NCBI GenBank assembly: GCA_037447655.1
Contig: JBBHKE010002895.1
Span: 1 to 62,000 of the forward strand
Source: Zygnema cylindricum
Lineage: Eukaryota; Streptophyta; Zygnematophyceae; Zygnematales; Zygnemataceae
Direction: 5' to 3'
Length of the DNA stretch: 62,000 nt
In this document: positions 1 through 9,612 of the stretch, in pieces
How the letters are laid out: each line of letters opens with the position of its first letter
Numbering within the stretch: the first letter of the stretch is position 1
Notes under the pieces: generated by a model
The model's database searches: none
What the model was told of the DNA's origin: nothing
Seen by the model: only the letters and a program-made list of their open reading frames with translations
Position numbers and translations under genes: made by a program

Positions 1-840
1 GGGGAGGCAAGATATATTTTGGGAATTCAAATCAAAAGAGATTGGGGAAAGAGGATCATCAGACTCACTCAGAAAGAAGCAATAAGAAATATGATTGAGA
101 AAATTCAAATGGAGAAAACTAACAGTTGTACCACTCCCATAGACGTGAAGAAAGTAAGTGATGGGAGTGTAGAAGGAGGAGTGATAATCTTAGATGATCA
201 GATGAGTTCAGAGGAGAGAGAGTTTATGAAGTATATTCCTTACAAACAGGTCGTAGGAAGTTTAATCTTCTTTATGAATTGTACAAGGCTGGACATAGCG
301 GCAGCAGTAGGAGTCCTTACTAGGAGTCTTAACAATCTTAGAAAGAGAGATTGGGAGGCAGCGAAGAGAGTCATGAGATATCTGGTTGGAACCAGAGAAT
401 TATGGTTGCATTTGGGAGGGGAGCACACTGATATCACCACTTGGAGTGATGCCAGTTATGGGGATGCACCTATGAGAAGATGCACATCCGGATATGCTTT
501 GTATGTGGGGGAAGGTGCTTGCTATTGGAGCTGTAAGCAACAAAAAGTGGTTGCTCAGTCTACTATGGAGGCTGAGTATATGGCGTCTTGTTCTGCTGTA
601 AAATCATTGTTGCAAGAACTAGGATATATGAAGGAGGGAGTGCATGAAGTTTTTTGTGATAATAAAGCGGCAATTGCAATTGCAGCCAATCCAAAACACC
701 ATTTCAAAGCAAAACATACGGACATAAGATTAAACTTCGTGAGAGAAAAAGTTGAAAATAAAATTTTAAATCTTGTGTATACACCCGATGAAGAAATGGT
801 GATTGATATGATGACCAAACCTGTGCCCTCTACCAAATAA
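1..840 (+). CDS. Copia-A1 pol 3' end: RT tail and RNase H
   Basis: The frame is open from the first base, so the start lies outside the window, and it runs 279 codons to the TAA at 838-840. The first third is the end of a Ty1/copia reverse transcriptase (GEARYILGIQ, RLTQKEA, then MNCTRLDIAAAVG). RNase H follows, with its acidic residues in SDASYGD, MEAEYMA and FCDNKAA, and the usual copia ending MTKPVP. Compared with the family B copies at 34328 and 59172, six residues (KELMWV) are missing after SCSAV, an in-frame deletion inside RNase H. The role would be cDNA synthesis and RNA removal in the virus-like particle. The family is certain; activity is unlikely. Confidence 0.93.
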   Translation, partial: GEARYILGIQIKRDWGKRIIRLTQKEAIRNMIEKIQMEKTNSCTTPIDVKKVSDGSVEGGVIILDDQMSSEEREFMKYIPYKQVVGSLIFFMNCTRLDIAAAVGVLTRSLNNLRKRDWEAAKRVMRYLVGTRELWLHLGGEHTDITTWSDASYGDAPMRRCTSGYALYVGEGACYWSCKQQKVVAQSTMEAEYMASCSAVKSLLQELGYMKEGVHEVFCDNKAAIAIAANPKHHFKAKHTDIRLNFVREKVENKILNLVYTPDEEMVIDMMTKPVPSTK

Positions 841-892
841 AAATATTGTCGGGAAAAATGCGGGTTGAAAGAAGAAATAAAATTAGACTAGT

Positions 893-904
893 AAATAAGG
901 GGAG
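893..904 (+). promoter_or_regulatory. Polypurine tract of Copia-A1
   Basis: The purine run AAATAAGGGGAG lies directly before the TG of the LTR at 905 and 53 bp after the pol stop. This is where plus-strand cDNA synthesis starts in LTR retrotransposons. The same run precedes the LTR at 2462 and, reversed, follows the minus-strand LTRs ending at 25230, 29053 and 34183. Confidence 0.8.
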
Positions 905-1904
905 TGTTCAAATAAATAGCTTTTTGTTGTTTTTTAGGTCTTAATATATTAGCGGAAAAAGGAACATGCAGGCAACTTGTCTTCATCTCTTCTCTCTTAC
1001 CCCCCTACTTGTTGTAGTCGCTGAAGGAGAGAGAGAGTGATGGAGCCATGGCTGCCTCAGCTCTATAGACAGGGTTAGAGAGTGACCTTAAGTCACTCTC
1101 TACAAAAAGGTTGAGTCTTGTAAGACTCGAACCCCCGACCAGTAGAGCGTGGCGTAGCCATCCGCTCTAACCAGTCTGTCTTAGATGTTCGCTAGGGTAT
1201 ATAGGGTGTGACTTATATTTAAAGTATATTACGTCCCGTAATCCGATTAGCGGAAATGTAAATGTAACATCATACAACAGGTTTAATTCAATGCGGACTG
1301 GATCTTGCACGAAACAAATGAATCTTACATTTGTTTCGACGGACGACATTTCATGTCGGTTCTTAACCAACGGCATACGTCTTCGCCGAGATTCCGGAAT
1401 GGTCACTTTGGCGTTTTGTGACGTGGCATGACCTGGAGCCACGTGGAGAGATGACATTCGGTCATTGGGAATTCTGAGGAACGTACGGACGAGTGAAAAA
1501 CGGACACACATCCACTTAATAGCCTTGTCGTACATATGTCGTACAAAAGGTACACCGGCTGAAGTACTTTTTTGGTACGGTACAGTAATCCGATTGGTCC
1601 GTATATCAGTAGATAGAAGTTACTAGAGGTAATCAAGACTTAGAAAATTTTGGTAGGTAGTCACCTCTCCTTTTGAGAGTTTGTACAAATTGGCATTTTT
1701 ACTGCCTCATAACTTATCGGCTGGTTGGCCGTTTTCAGTGATTCTTTTTGCTACGGACTCAACGGAGTCCAGGCTGCACAAGGGTGCATTCAAATTGTCA
1801 TTTTGCCTTCCTGTACTGCAGTGGTTGTGGCTTGAAGTGGGTTATTTAAATAATATCCAGAGGCTTCTTCTATTTTGTGGTCTAATGGAGGACACATAAT
1901 TGCA
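905..1904 (+). repeat. LTR-A copy 1 (1000 bp), shared by two tandem A elements
   Basis: It starts TGTTCAAATAAATAG after the polypurine tract and ends ATAATTGCA before a primer binding site, so it has TG...CA ends. On its left it closes Copia-A1 as the 3' LTR; on its right it opens a second A element as a 5' LTR, because gag sequence follows at 1905. Two elements sharing one LTR is the expected product of unequal recombination between LTRs. A promoter-like TATA position, best kept in the copy at 24437-24445, lies about 210 bp from the right end, so U3 should be about 790 bp. The last 20 bp begin with the gag ATG (1885-1887). Confidence 0.9.
1109..1180 (-). other. tRNA-like block with B box, antisense in LTR-A copy 1
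   Basis: Read on the minus strand this has GACTGGTTAGAGC (D-arm-like, weak A box), a hairpin with stem TGGC/GCCA, then GGTTCGAGTCT (10 of 11 against the B-box consensus GGTTCGANTCC). It is followed at once by TTTTT (1104-1108), a Pol III terminator. There is no pairing acceptor stem, so it is not a normal tRNA gene. It lies in the presumed U3, opposite to the direction of element transcription. A tRNA-derived SINE or a real Pol III unit are both possible. Confidence 0.6.
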
Positions 1905-2086
1905 GGTTATGGTTCCACCCTCTAGGGTGCCCACCTTCAATGGATCAGGGTTCATCTATTGGGAAGCCATGATGATGGGAGCTTTGTGCGAAAAACAATA
2001 CTGGGGTATCGTCAGTGGATAAGTGAAACGTCCACCTTCGGAAACTCCACCAGGATTTGGAGGAGTAAGGTTTCCTGCAGCAACGG
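1885..2086 (+). pseudogene. gag N-terminus of the second A element (broken)
   Basis: The ATG at 1885 lies 20 nt inside the LTR, as in the other A copies, but codon 5 is TAA here where the copy at 52319 has GAA. After the primer site the frame reads VPPSRVPTFNGSG, FIYWEAMMMGAL and YWGIVSG, matching family A gag (compare 51840-52319), with another stop at 2020-2022. It is cut at 2086 within the GAG sequence by an LTR-B-like fragment. Gag would form the particle shell; this copy is dead. Confidence 0.85.
1905..1919 (+). promoter_or_regulatory. Primer binding site, half-tRNA-iMet type (13 of 15)
   Basis: GGTTATGGTTCCACC follows the LTR end directly. It matches 13 of 15 bases of the complement of the plant initiator tRNA-Met anticodon stem and loop (GGTGGGCCCATAACC in the tRNA, recalled from general knowledge). 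Drosophila copia has GGTTATGGGCCCA at the same place and is primed by a cleaved 5' half of tRNA-iMet. Better-kept sites are at 38520, 52285 and 55052. Confidence 0.75.
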
Positions 2087-2387
2087 TGAAACTCTGAGAC
2101 CTCCATTGGCCCTCGGTGAAACTCTGAGACCTCCATTGGCCCTCAAAGTATGCAGATCCAAAAGAAGCTAATCTAGATAGTGCCGACTCCAAGTTGATAT
2201 AAACCCAAGTGACTGACCCATTGACAGCCAAAACCCCAATATAGGTTCACCCCTATGAAATTACACTTTTTGTGTGCTCAGTTCCACCACAGAATGCAAA
2301 GTTAGAATATGAGATTTGGACACATTCACCCACTTTGACTTTCCCTTGGAAATGCAGCCCTCCTGGCAGACAAAAACTCTGACCGAC
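2087..2387 (-). repeat. LTR-B-like end fragment with a 30-bp tandem duplication
   Basis: The fragment begins TGAAACTCTGAGACCTCCAT, the terminal bases of LTR-B on the minus strand (compare 33126 and 38535). The first 30 bp are repeated in tandem (2087-2116 and 2117-2146). The middle is not like other LTR-B copies, but the end (CTGGCAGACAAAAACTCTGACC at 2364-2385, with one interruption) again matches LTR-B. It replaces nearly all of gag-pol in this A element, being joined to A gag at 2086 and to the last bases of A pol at 2388. Confidence 0.65.
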
Positions 2388-2461
2388 TACCAAATAAAAA
2401 TATTGTCGGGAAAAATGCGGGTTGAAAGAAGAAATAAAATTAGACTAGTAAATAAGGGGAG
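2388..2461 (+). repeat. Copia-A pol tail and polypurine tract, second copy
   Basis: The stretch from TACCAAATAA onward repeats 831-904 without visible difference: the last pol codons, the stop, the short 3' leader and the polypurine tract. It shows that the element between 905 and 3462 once had a full internal region that was lost by deletion. Confidence 0.85.
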
Positions 2462-3462
2462 TGTTCAAATAAATAGCTTTTTGTTGTTTTTTAGGTCTTA
2501 ATATATTAGCGGAAAAAGGAACATGCAGGCAACTTGTCTTCATCTCTTCTCTCTTACCCCCCTACTTGTTGTAGTCGCTGAAGGAGAGAGAGAGTGATGG
2601 AGCCATGGCTGCCTCAGCTCTATAGACAGGGTTAGAGAGTGACCTTAAGTCACTCTCTACAAAAAGGTTGAGTCTTGTAAGACTCGAACCCCCGACCAGT
2701 AGAGCGTGGCGTAGCCATCCGCTCTAACCAGTCTGTCTTAGATGTTCGCTAGGGTATATAGGGTGTGACTTATATTTAAAGTATATTACGTCCCGTAATC
2801 CGATTAGCGGAAATGTAAATGTAACATCATACAACAGGTTTAATTCAATGCGGACTGGATCTTGCACGAAACAAATGAATCTTACATTTGTTTCGACGGA
2901 CGACATTTCATGTCGGTTCTTAACCAACGGCATACGTCTTCGCCGAGATTCCGGAATGGTCACTTTGGCGTTTTGTGACGTGGCATGACCTGGAGCCACG
3001 TGGAGAGATGACATTCGGTCATTGGGAATTCTGAGGAACGTACGGACGAGTGAAAAACGGACACACATCCACTTAATAGCCTTGTCGTACATATGTCGTA
3101 CAAAAGGTACACCGGCTGAAGTACTTTTTTGGTACGGTACAGTAATCCGATTGGTCCGTATATCAGTAGATAGAAGTTACTAGAGGTAATCAAGACTTAG
3201 AAAATTTTGGTAGGTAGTCACCTCTCCTTTTGAGAGTTTGTACAAATTGGCATTTTTACTGCCTCGTAATTTATAGGTTGGTTGGCGGTTTTCAGTGATT
3301 CTTTTTGCTACGGACTCAGGGGAGTCCAGGCTGCACAAGGGTGCATTCAAACTGCCAGTTTGCTTTTTTTGGACGTCAGTGGTTATTGCTTGAAGTGGGT
3401 TAGTTAAATACTATCTAGAGACTTCTTGTATTCTGTGGTCTAATGGGGGACACAGAATTGCA
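2462..3462 (+). repeat. LTR-A copy 2 (1001 bp)
   Basis: This starts TGTTCAAATAAATAG and ends AGAATTGCA. It matches copy 1 with a constant offset of 1557 bp and no difference that I can see up to about 3264. The remaining 200 bp differ at many positions, for example CCTCATAACTTATCGG in copy 1 against CCTCGTAATTTATAGG here. It closes the second A element. What follows (AAGAACAACC) is not primer-site sequence, so 3462 is the element's outer edge. Confidence 0.88.
2666..2737 (-). other. tRNA-like block, antisense in LTR-A copy 2
   Basis: This is an exact repeat of 1109-1180, including the TTTTT (2661-2665) that follows on the minus strand. The same hairpin and near-perfect B box are present. Confidence 0.6.
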
Positions 3463-5064
3463 AAGAACAACCCCCCCCAAAAAAGAATAAAAAGCGGGAA
3501 TGTTTTTCAAATCTGCTTGTACTCAAAATTCAATTTTTAAATTTTGTTTGAATTTTTGACGTCGCATACTTTAGAGAACATAAGAAAAACGCATCATTTA
3601 AAATTCGAACGTGGAATATTTTTTAAAGCGACAGAATAAAAGCGGAAATGAGTGAAAATGAGCGCGAACATGGAATATTTTTCGAAGCGTCAAAAGAAAA
3701 GCGGGAATGAGTGAAAATTAGCGCGGGAAAGTACGCTCATGGTGGGCGACGAAGAATTTGGTGAAATCGCCATGGAAAATGATACAGGTTAATGGACGTA
3801 CGGAATTTTTTTGGAACAGGCGCTGGTAAAGAGAACCGTTGGTGTTACGTAATCTACGAAGTTTTCCAGCCATAATTTTTACGTGGAGTAAAAGCATGCC
3901 ACGCCTAATGTTGAGCGACCAATCGTATGACGAGTTACTGATGTCAAGTCAGATTTCTTTGTATAAGAGACTCATTTAGAGTTAACATTAACATTAATAC
4001 CTGTTATTTTTGTGAGTATTAACGCTAATATTTGTTATTTTTGAAAAGTGCCGCCTCCGAAGAGCAATCAATTTAGAGTTATGACACATATTAACATTAA
4101 TGAACTCTAATAAAAACAATTTCCCGGCGATGTAATTAAAGTAGAAGGACATTATTAGTGTAAATTTTATGAGATGCCACGAACATGGGACGTCATTTTT
4201 GGACGTCACTCTCTAACGCAGTCAGTTCCAAAGTCGTACCTATATATAACATGACTAATCAAATGTTACACGATTCTCGGAGTCGCGTTAACATGTAACT
4301 GCGTGAAAAATAGGCGGATGTCAGAAATACGCGAAAGCGTACGAATTCAGCAATTTTGTACAGGCACATATTTTAGTGTGAAGATATTATCCGCCGACAA
4401 TTATTAAGAAGAAAATTACAAATTAGAGTTCATGATAAATTAGTATAAACTTTTTTTTCTTAGAAAATGAAATTCCCAAATAGCGTTAATAATGCTATTT
4501 GTTTCATAACGTTATTTATATCTAAACGCTAATACTGATTCACGGTGTACTTGCTAAGCTTTCACAATCCATCCCGCAAAAGAGTGAAAACACGTTGCTG
4601 TGCTTTACTGTAGCTTTTCAGTGCGAAAAAAGATGAACACACTACTTGCTATTGCCTCATCCTATGCCGTACGCATACTTAAACAGTTAAATGTGTATCA
4701 TACGACGTTCTGTACAGTACACCATGTATCGTATCGTATTCGTCAATGTCATTATATCCGTGGCCCTAAATTTTACCTCTCAGGTATAAAATCGTGTCAA
4801 TGACACCAATTTGTTTCTTCGTTGACGCTACAGAGAATCGCTTAGTGTTAATGTTCTTTTTTTTGCCACTTAAAACATATTTTTACTTACACAAATGTTG
4901 GATTGTGGATCTGACGGTTGCGATTGAAGGGTAGTATTCTCAACTTTCGAATGCCCGACTCAAATTGCAAATCGAACAAGTGTGTACAGAGAAAAAATGT
5001 TTTAAGTGGTGAAATAAATATTAAAACTAATACCCGGTGTAATTCCTTTAAAAAGGCATCCACT
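3463..5064. other. Intergenic, AT-rich; one 59-bp tandem repeat
   Basis: I see no gene. At 3606-3664 and 3665-3723 two 59-bp units stand in tandem, each with TGGAATATTTTT and GAGTGAAAAT. The rest is AT-rich with scattered GTAC/CGTA words and no coding frame that resembles a family. Confidence 0.6.
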
Positions 5065-5424
5065 AATCCACGTCATTCGGCACTGAAAAAGAATTAGGGA
5101 ATTGATCATGGCAGTGACTGTTTTGGTTGCGGACAGTCACTTACGTCGTTTTGTCAAAAAATGTACGTTTGAAGTACACATTGGTACAAATAAAGTACGG
5201 TTCAGTCTAAATTTGATGGTCAATCGGTTGGACAACTTCGAATTTCAAAATATTGTTTCAACCGCTTAAACTTTTCCCGCGTTTGCGAACGTTGACCGTC
5301 ATAATAAAATTAGCAATTCACACGGCCGACGAACGTTTAACAAAACTGCGGCAACCACATGTAAATAAAAGTGTTGCCTACAGTCACTTTTTGTTGTTAC
5401 GTGAGCTCCACGGTGAGAGCACGT
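5065..5424 (+). repeat. Left arm of the long inverted repeat
   Basis: It pairs with 8284-8649. Matching landmarks are GAATTAGGGAATTGATCATGG (5091-5111, opposite 8598-8618), TTGAAGTACACATTGGTAC (5168) and GAGCTCCACGGTGAGAGCACG (5403-5423). Small substitutions show age. Confidence 0.8.
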
Positions 5425-5479
5425 TGGATATTAGCTTAGGGTGAAGTTCCATCAGACGTTTCTGTAATTGTACGGCCAA

Positions 5480-5719
5480 CTCTACAGACCTGGTCGATTA
5501 AGGGTAACCTTCTATCAGGCGTTCCCAATAATCGTACGGTCACGGTTACTGGCAGTTAAATTTGTAACACCTTTCCACAAAGTCGAGCTAGTGAAGCAAC
5601 TCTATAGACCAGGTCGATTGAGGGTAACCTTCCATCAGGAGTTCCCAGTAATCGTACGTTCACGTTTACTGGCATTAATATTTGTAACAACTTTCCAGCA
5701 GGTCGTGCTAGTGAAACAA
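5480..5719 (+). repeat. 120-bp tandem repeat, two units
   Basis: Units 5480-5599 and 5600-5719 both run from CTCTA(C/T)AGACC through GGTAACCTTC(T/C)ATCAGG and TTCCCA(A/G)TAATCGTACG to GTGAA(G/A)CAA. The GGTAACCTTCCATCAGG word is also present, inverted and altered, near 7072. This is a subterminal tandem array next to the left arm, a common place for transposase-binding repeats in DNA transposons. Confidence 0.8.
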
Positions 5720-7357
5720 CAATTGCTAAGGTGTTAGATTGTGATTCGTATCACGTAGGATCCTGTTGAGCGCCCGGTAATAAGAAAAGTTTTGAAAATG
5801 ACAAAATCGCAACTGGGTATCTGTACGGGTGGACGCCGATTAAAATATCTAGTAGCGTCATGCTAATGTACAATCTAAACGTTCTTGTATTTGTCGTCGT
5901 ACCGACGGCCACTAAAACCGTTGCAAAATGAAAGTTGGTACAAATGTTCATGAATGTACCATTTGTACGTTCATGTATTATCGTTATACTGTACTTGGTT
6001 TTGCACATTTATGAATGAGGCGTGACAAGATAACCTAGAACCAAGATTTTGTCGTCGAACAAAGTGGCTTTGATGTCAGAAGGTACACGCTATTTGCCAC
6101 ATGTAAGTTTATAACTTCACGTCCGTCGTGGATCGACTCTGACTTTACAAGTGGACTAATACACGCGTCCAGTAAGCGCAGAGTGTCCTCATGAGAACAG
6201 TCGGAGGAGACTAGCCAAACACTAGATAGAAAGGGCGTTTGCCTCAAAAAATTGAAATCGGACGGTCGAAGTTTTTTGCCAGAAAGTCTGGAGAATCATA
6301 ACGAATTAATCGTAAACATCTTTTGTAAAAAGAAAAAAAAACATTACAACATAGTACGGAAAGGTACTTTCTCCAGTAAACAACCCAACTTTTCGCGTGA
6401 TGGACGGTTACCCTGAGTCGATGTTCCATCACGAAGAGTTTGTAAACCACGTGTTCTGAATTGAATGGCGCCACGCAAGCTATAATCCGATATTGAGTAT
6501 CTTTCAGATTTTTAGCACCGACAAACTTAACCTCAAATCTTCACTTTCGTACCATGTACCTGCGTACGAAGTAATCATACGACATAACTTTTATACTTTT
6601 TGCAGACGCCAGTCTGTACACCAGCTCATTTTTTAGGGTTTCTATTTTCGAACATAACGAAAGTCTTTTGAGAGAAATAGTGTGACGAACAAAAGTTACC
6701 AAAAATAGCGTGACGAAAGAATGTTACGAAATTTCGTTTTTATTTTCGGTTGTATTTTGGAAAGCCCGTGTCATGTGCAAATCTTAAGATTTTTCGTTGG
6801 TTTTACATCATGACACGTAACTTAATCGTCCATCGTGTCACGATTTTTTTTTTCTGTATCTACCAACCCACCTCCTGTAGGTGGGTTGACAGTTACAAAG
6901 AAAAATGAAGCGAACTCCTCGCAGATGAACATCCGACGGCCAGTATTACCTCCAATACCTTTGGAGAGTATTGGCTATATTATTTGTAATGTTGTTTTTC
7001 GTCTGAAAACAAAACAGGCGGTACGATTTGGTAAGGAGAGTCGCGGATTTCTGTAAACTTCCCCACTTTTTGCCTGATGGAACGTTACCCTTAGCCGCAA
7101 AATTGAAATTTAGTCGTATAAGCGTTACATTGAATTTAGACGCAAATTGAATCGAAACCTTTTCAAACCGAAGTATTGTAAGTCTTGTACGGAAATATAA
7201 AAACGCACCAAACGAAATAAACTTTGTACACAATAATAAAACGAACCGGCGTAAAAGTATCAATATAAATTAAATGAAAAAATGCGCGTCTTCACGCGCG
7301 ACGAAATCGAGCCACACTATTTACGAATCGACATTCTTACATTGACAGCGAAATTTA

Positions 7358-8152
7358 TAGTGCTGTGTATCGGAAGGGATTTGGCGATAACCGATATGGG
7401 CCTTTTTTCGGGTAGCCGATAATCGATATATTGGTACGATATATCGTTATCGGTGTTATCGCTGATAAATATCCAATATTTATCGGTTATTATCGGCGAT
7501 AACACCGATATCGATAACTATCGGCGATATCTGTAAGTAGTGTATATATAAGTGTACGACCTGTACACTCGACTGTACGTGTTATTCCCTGAACGCGCCG
7601 CGAACCCCCTTCTCTCCAATTTCCGTAAAAAATCTCGATATTTATTTCAGTATTTGTAATTTAAGAGGGTTTTACTCTGTACCCCTTCCAAAATGTCCTT
7701 TTGACTGTTATTTTTTTTATAAATGGCAGTTAATGGCGGCAGTCTGACAGATTTGTTCGTCTGCTTTGTTCGTCTGTTTGTTTGGTTTTCGAAAAAGTTT
7801 GATTTTACAAATTTACAATGTAATTTTTTTTCTTTTCGGTACTATAATTTTAGAACTATAAACTATTATTTTAAATTTGTCAACGTTATGTGCCGCACTA
7901 TCCGTAATATATTCCAGTTAAACAACGTATGGAACAAATTCTTACACGTGGAATACGACGCTATATAAAGTCAATAATATAAATACAGTATATTATAAAG
8001 TACTATTGTATGTATACTATGCTTTTTGAATTTATCGCTAATATGGAATTTGTTGGTCTCGGACCGATGTATCGAGACCTATGACCGTTTGATAACGATA
8101 ACTATCGGTATCGGTGTTATCGCGGCAAATTTTTTACCGATACACAACACTA
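7358..8152. mobile_element. hAT-like non-autonomous transposon, copy A (795 bp)
   Basis: It starts TAGTGCTGTGTATCGG and ends CCGATACACAACACTA, a 16-bp terminal inverted repeat with one mismatch. Both subterminal regions are packed with TATCG/CGATA words (for example CGATATCGATAACTATCGGCG). The ends and the 8-bp duplication seen for copy C (15861-16755) point to the hAT superfamily. Flanks here (GAAATTTA and TTAATTTC) do not match as a duplication. It lies inside the long-inverted-repeat element, so it came later. No transposase is encoded. Confidence 0.75.
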
Positions 8153-8283
8153 TTAATTTCGTTTCGTGCGTTTTAATATTTTCGTACAAGACTTACATCC
8201 CTTCAGTTTAAAGAGGTTTCGTTTCAATTGCGTCTAAATTCAATTTAACGCTTAGACGACTAAATTTCAATTTTGCGGCTAAT

Positions 8284-8649
8284 TACGTGCTCTCACCATG
8301 GAGCTCACGTAACGACAAAAAATGACTGTTTGCAACACTTTTATTTACATGTGGTTGCTGCAGTTTTGTTACCGTAAACGTTCGCCGACCGTGTGAATTG
8401 CTAGTTTTATTACGACGGTCGACCTTCGCAAGCGAGGCAAAAGTTTAAACTGTTGAAACAATTTTTTGAAATTCAAAGTTGTCCAACTGATTGACCGTCA
8501 AGTTTAGACTGAACGGTACTTTATTTGTACCAATGTGTACTTCAAACGTACAATTTTTGATAAAATGACGTTAGTGATCGTGCGCAACCAAAACAGTCAC
8601 TGCCATGATCAATTCCCTAATTCTTTTTCAGTGCCGAATGACGTGGATT
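8284..8649 (-). repeat. Right arm of the long inverted repeat
   Basis: This is the reverse complement of 5065-5424 with scattered changes. It ends 2 bp before the broken left side of hAT-like copy B, so the two elements meet edge to edge. Confidence 0.8.
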
Positions 8650-8651
8650 TT

Positions 8652-9452
8652 ATAACCGATATGAGCCTTTTTTCGGGTTGTCAATAATCGATATATCGGT
8701 ACGATATATCGCTATGGGTGTTATCGCCGATAATTAACCGATAACATCGGCTGATTCTTGGCGATAACAACGATATCGATAACTATCGGCGATATCTGTA
8801 CGAACCGTACAGATAAATGTATGGCCATTGCACTCAAATGTACGTATTATACACCGGAAGCGCAGCAGACACCTTTCCCCCGATTTCGGTATAATATCGC
8901 GATATTTCTTTGACTATTTATAATTTAAGGGGGTTTACTTGGGTTCCACGCTCCCATACCCATCATGAATGTCCTTTTGACTATTATTTATTTTGCAAGG
9001 TTAGTGACGCCCTCATTTCACTTCCATGGAGGCAGTAAATGGCGGCAGTCTGACAAATGTGTTCGTCTGCTTTGTTCGTCCGTTTTTCGAAATAGTTTGG
9101 TTTACAAATTTACAAAGCAATTTAATATTTCGTTTCGTTACTATAGTTGTATAACTATATAGTAATGTTTTAAATTTTTCAACGTTTATGTGGTGCGCTG
9201 CCTGTAATAAGTTCCAGTTAAACAGATACGGAACAGATTCTTATACGTGGCATGCCACGCTATATAAAGTCAATAATATATTACAGTATGTTATAAACTA
9301 CTATTGTATGCATACTATATTTTTTTAAAGTTATCTCCGATATGAAATTTGTTGGTCTCGGACCGATATATCGGAACCTCTGACCGTTCATTAACCGATA
9401 ACTATCGGTATCGGTATTATCGCGATAATTTGTTTACCGATACACAACACTA
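8652..9452. mobile_element. hAT-like non-autonomous transposon, copy B, left end lost
   Basis: From ATAACCGATATGAGCC it follows copies A and C to the intact right end CCGATACACAACACTA at 9452. The terminal 25-30 bp of the left end are absent, cut where the long-inverted-repeat element ends. Subterminal TATCGGCGATA repeats are present on both sides. It ends 160 bp before the UBP start codon, so it may form part of that gene's upstream region. Confidence 0.75.
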
Positions 9453-9612
9453 GATTACGACAGGAAGTTATTTGTGAGCTACGCTACAGCAGCGTCTTGC
9501 AGAATCTTCTTTAGGTTTTTTTTTTTTTTTCATGCGTGAGTGTCTCCTCTTCTCGTTTTTCCTTGTATAATTATTTCAACTGAATTTTATTACGGTTCTG
9601 CTACTTAGGCTC
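9453..9612 (+). promoter_or_regulatory. Upstream region / 5' UTR of the UBP gene
   Basis: Only 160 bp separate the hAT-like copy B from the start codon. The stretch has a run of T near 9517-9530 and TGTATAATTA near 9565, a possible TATA element, although only about 45 bp before the ATG. The transcription start cannot be fixed from sequence, and the promoter may extend into the transposon. Confidence 0.35.

Larger units (their letters stand above)
5065..8649. mobile_element. Long-terminal-inverted-repeat element, non-autonomous
   Basis: The left arm begins AATCCACGTCATTCGGCACTG and the right arm ends with its reverse complement at 8649. Pairing continues over about 360 bp (5065-5424 against 8284-8649). 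Beyond the arms, a motif near 5432-5457 pairs with 7072-7097, and 7089-7165 pairs with 8213-8290. No transposase frame is visible inside. Long arms of this size are typical of Mutator-like or foldback elements. I could not find a target duplication, and a hAT-like copy (7358-8152) sits inside. Superfamily is not decided. Confidence 0.65.

Noticed and set aside
1109-1180. Annotation as a true tRNA gene
   Set aside because: The B box and terminator are good, but no acceptor stem pairs, the A box is weak and the middle hairpin has a 3-nt loop, so no anticodon can be read.
1167-1535. A 122-codon minus-strand frame repeated exactly at 2724-3092
   Set aside because: It lies wholly inside LTR-A; the identity only reflects the duplicated LTR, other LTR-A copies do not keep the frame, and it resembles no protein family.
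5480-5719. CRISPR-like array
   Set aside because: Only two contiguous 120-bp units without spacers, in a plant-type transposon; no cas genes anywhere.
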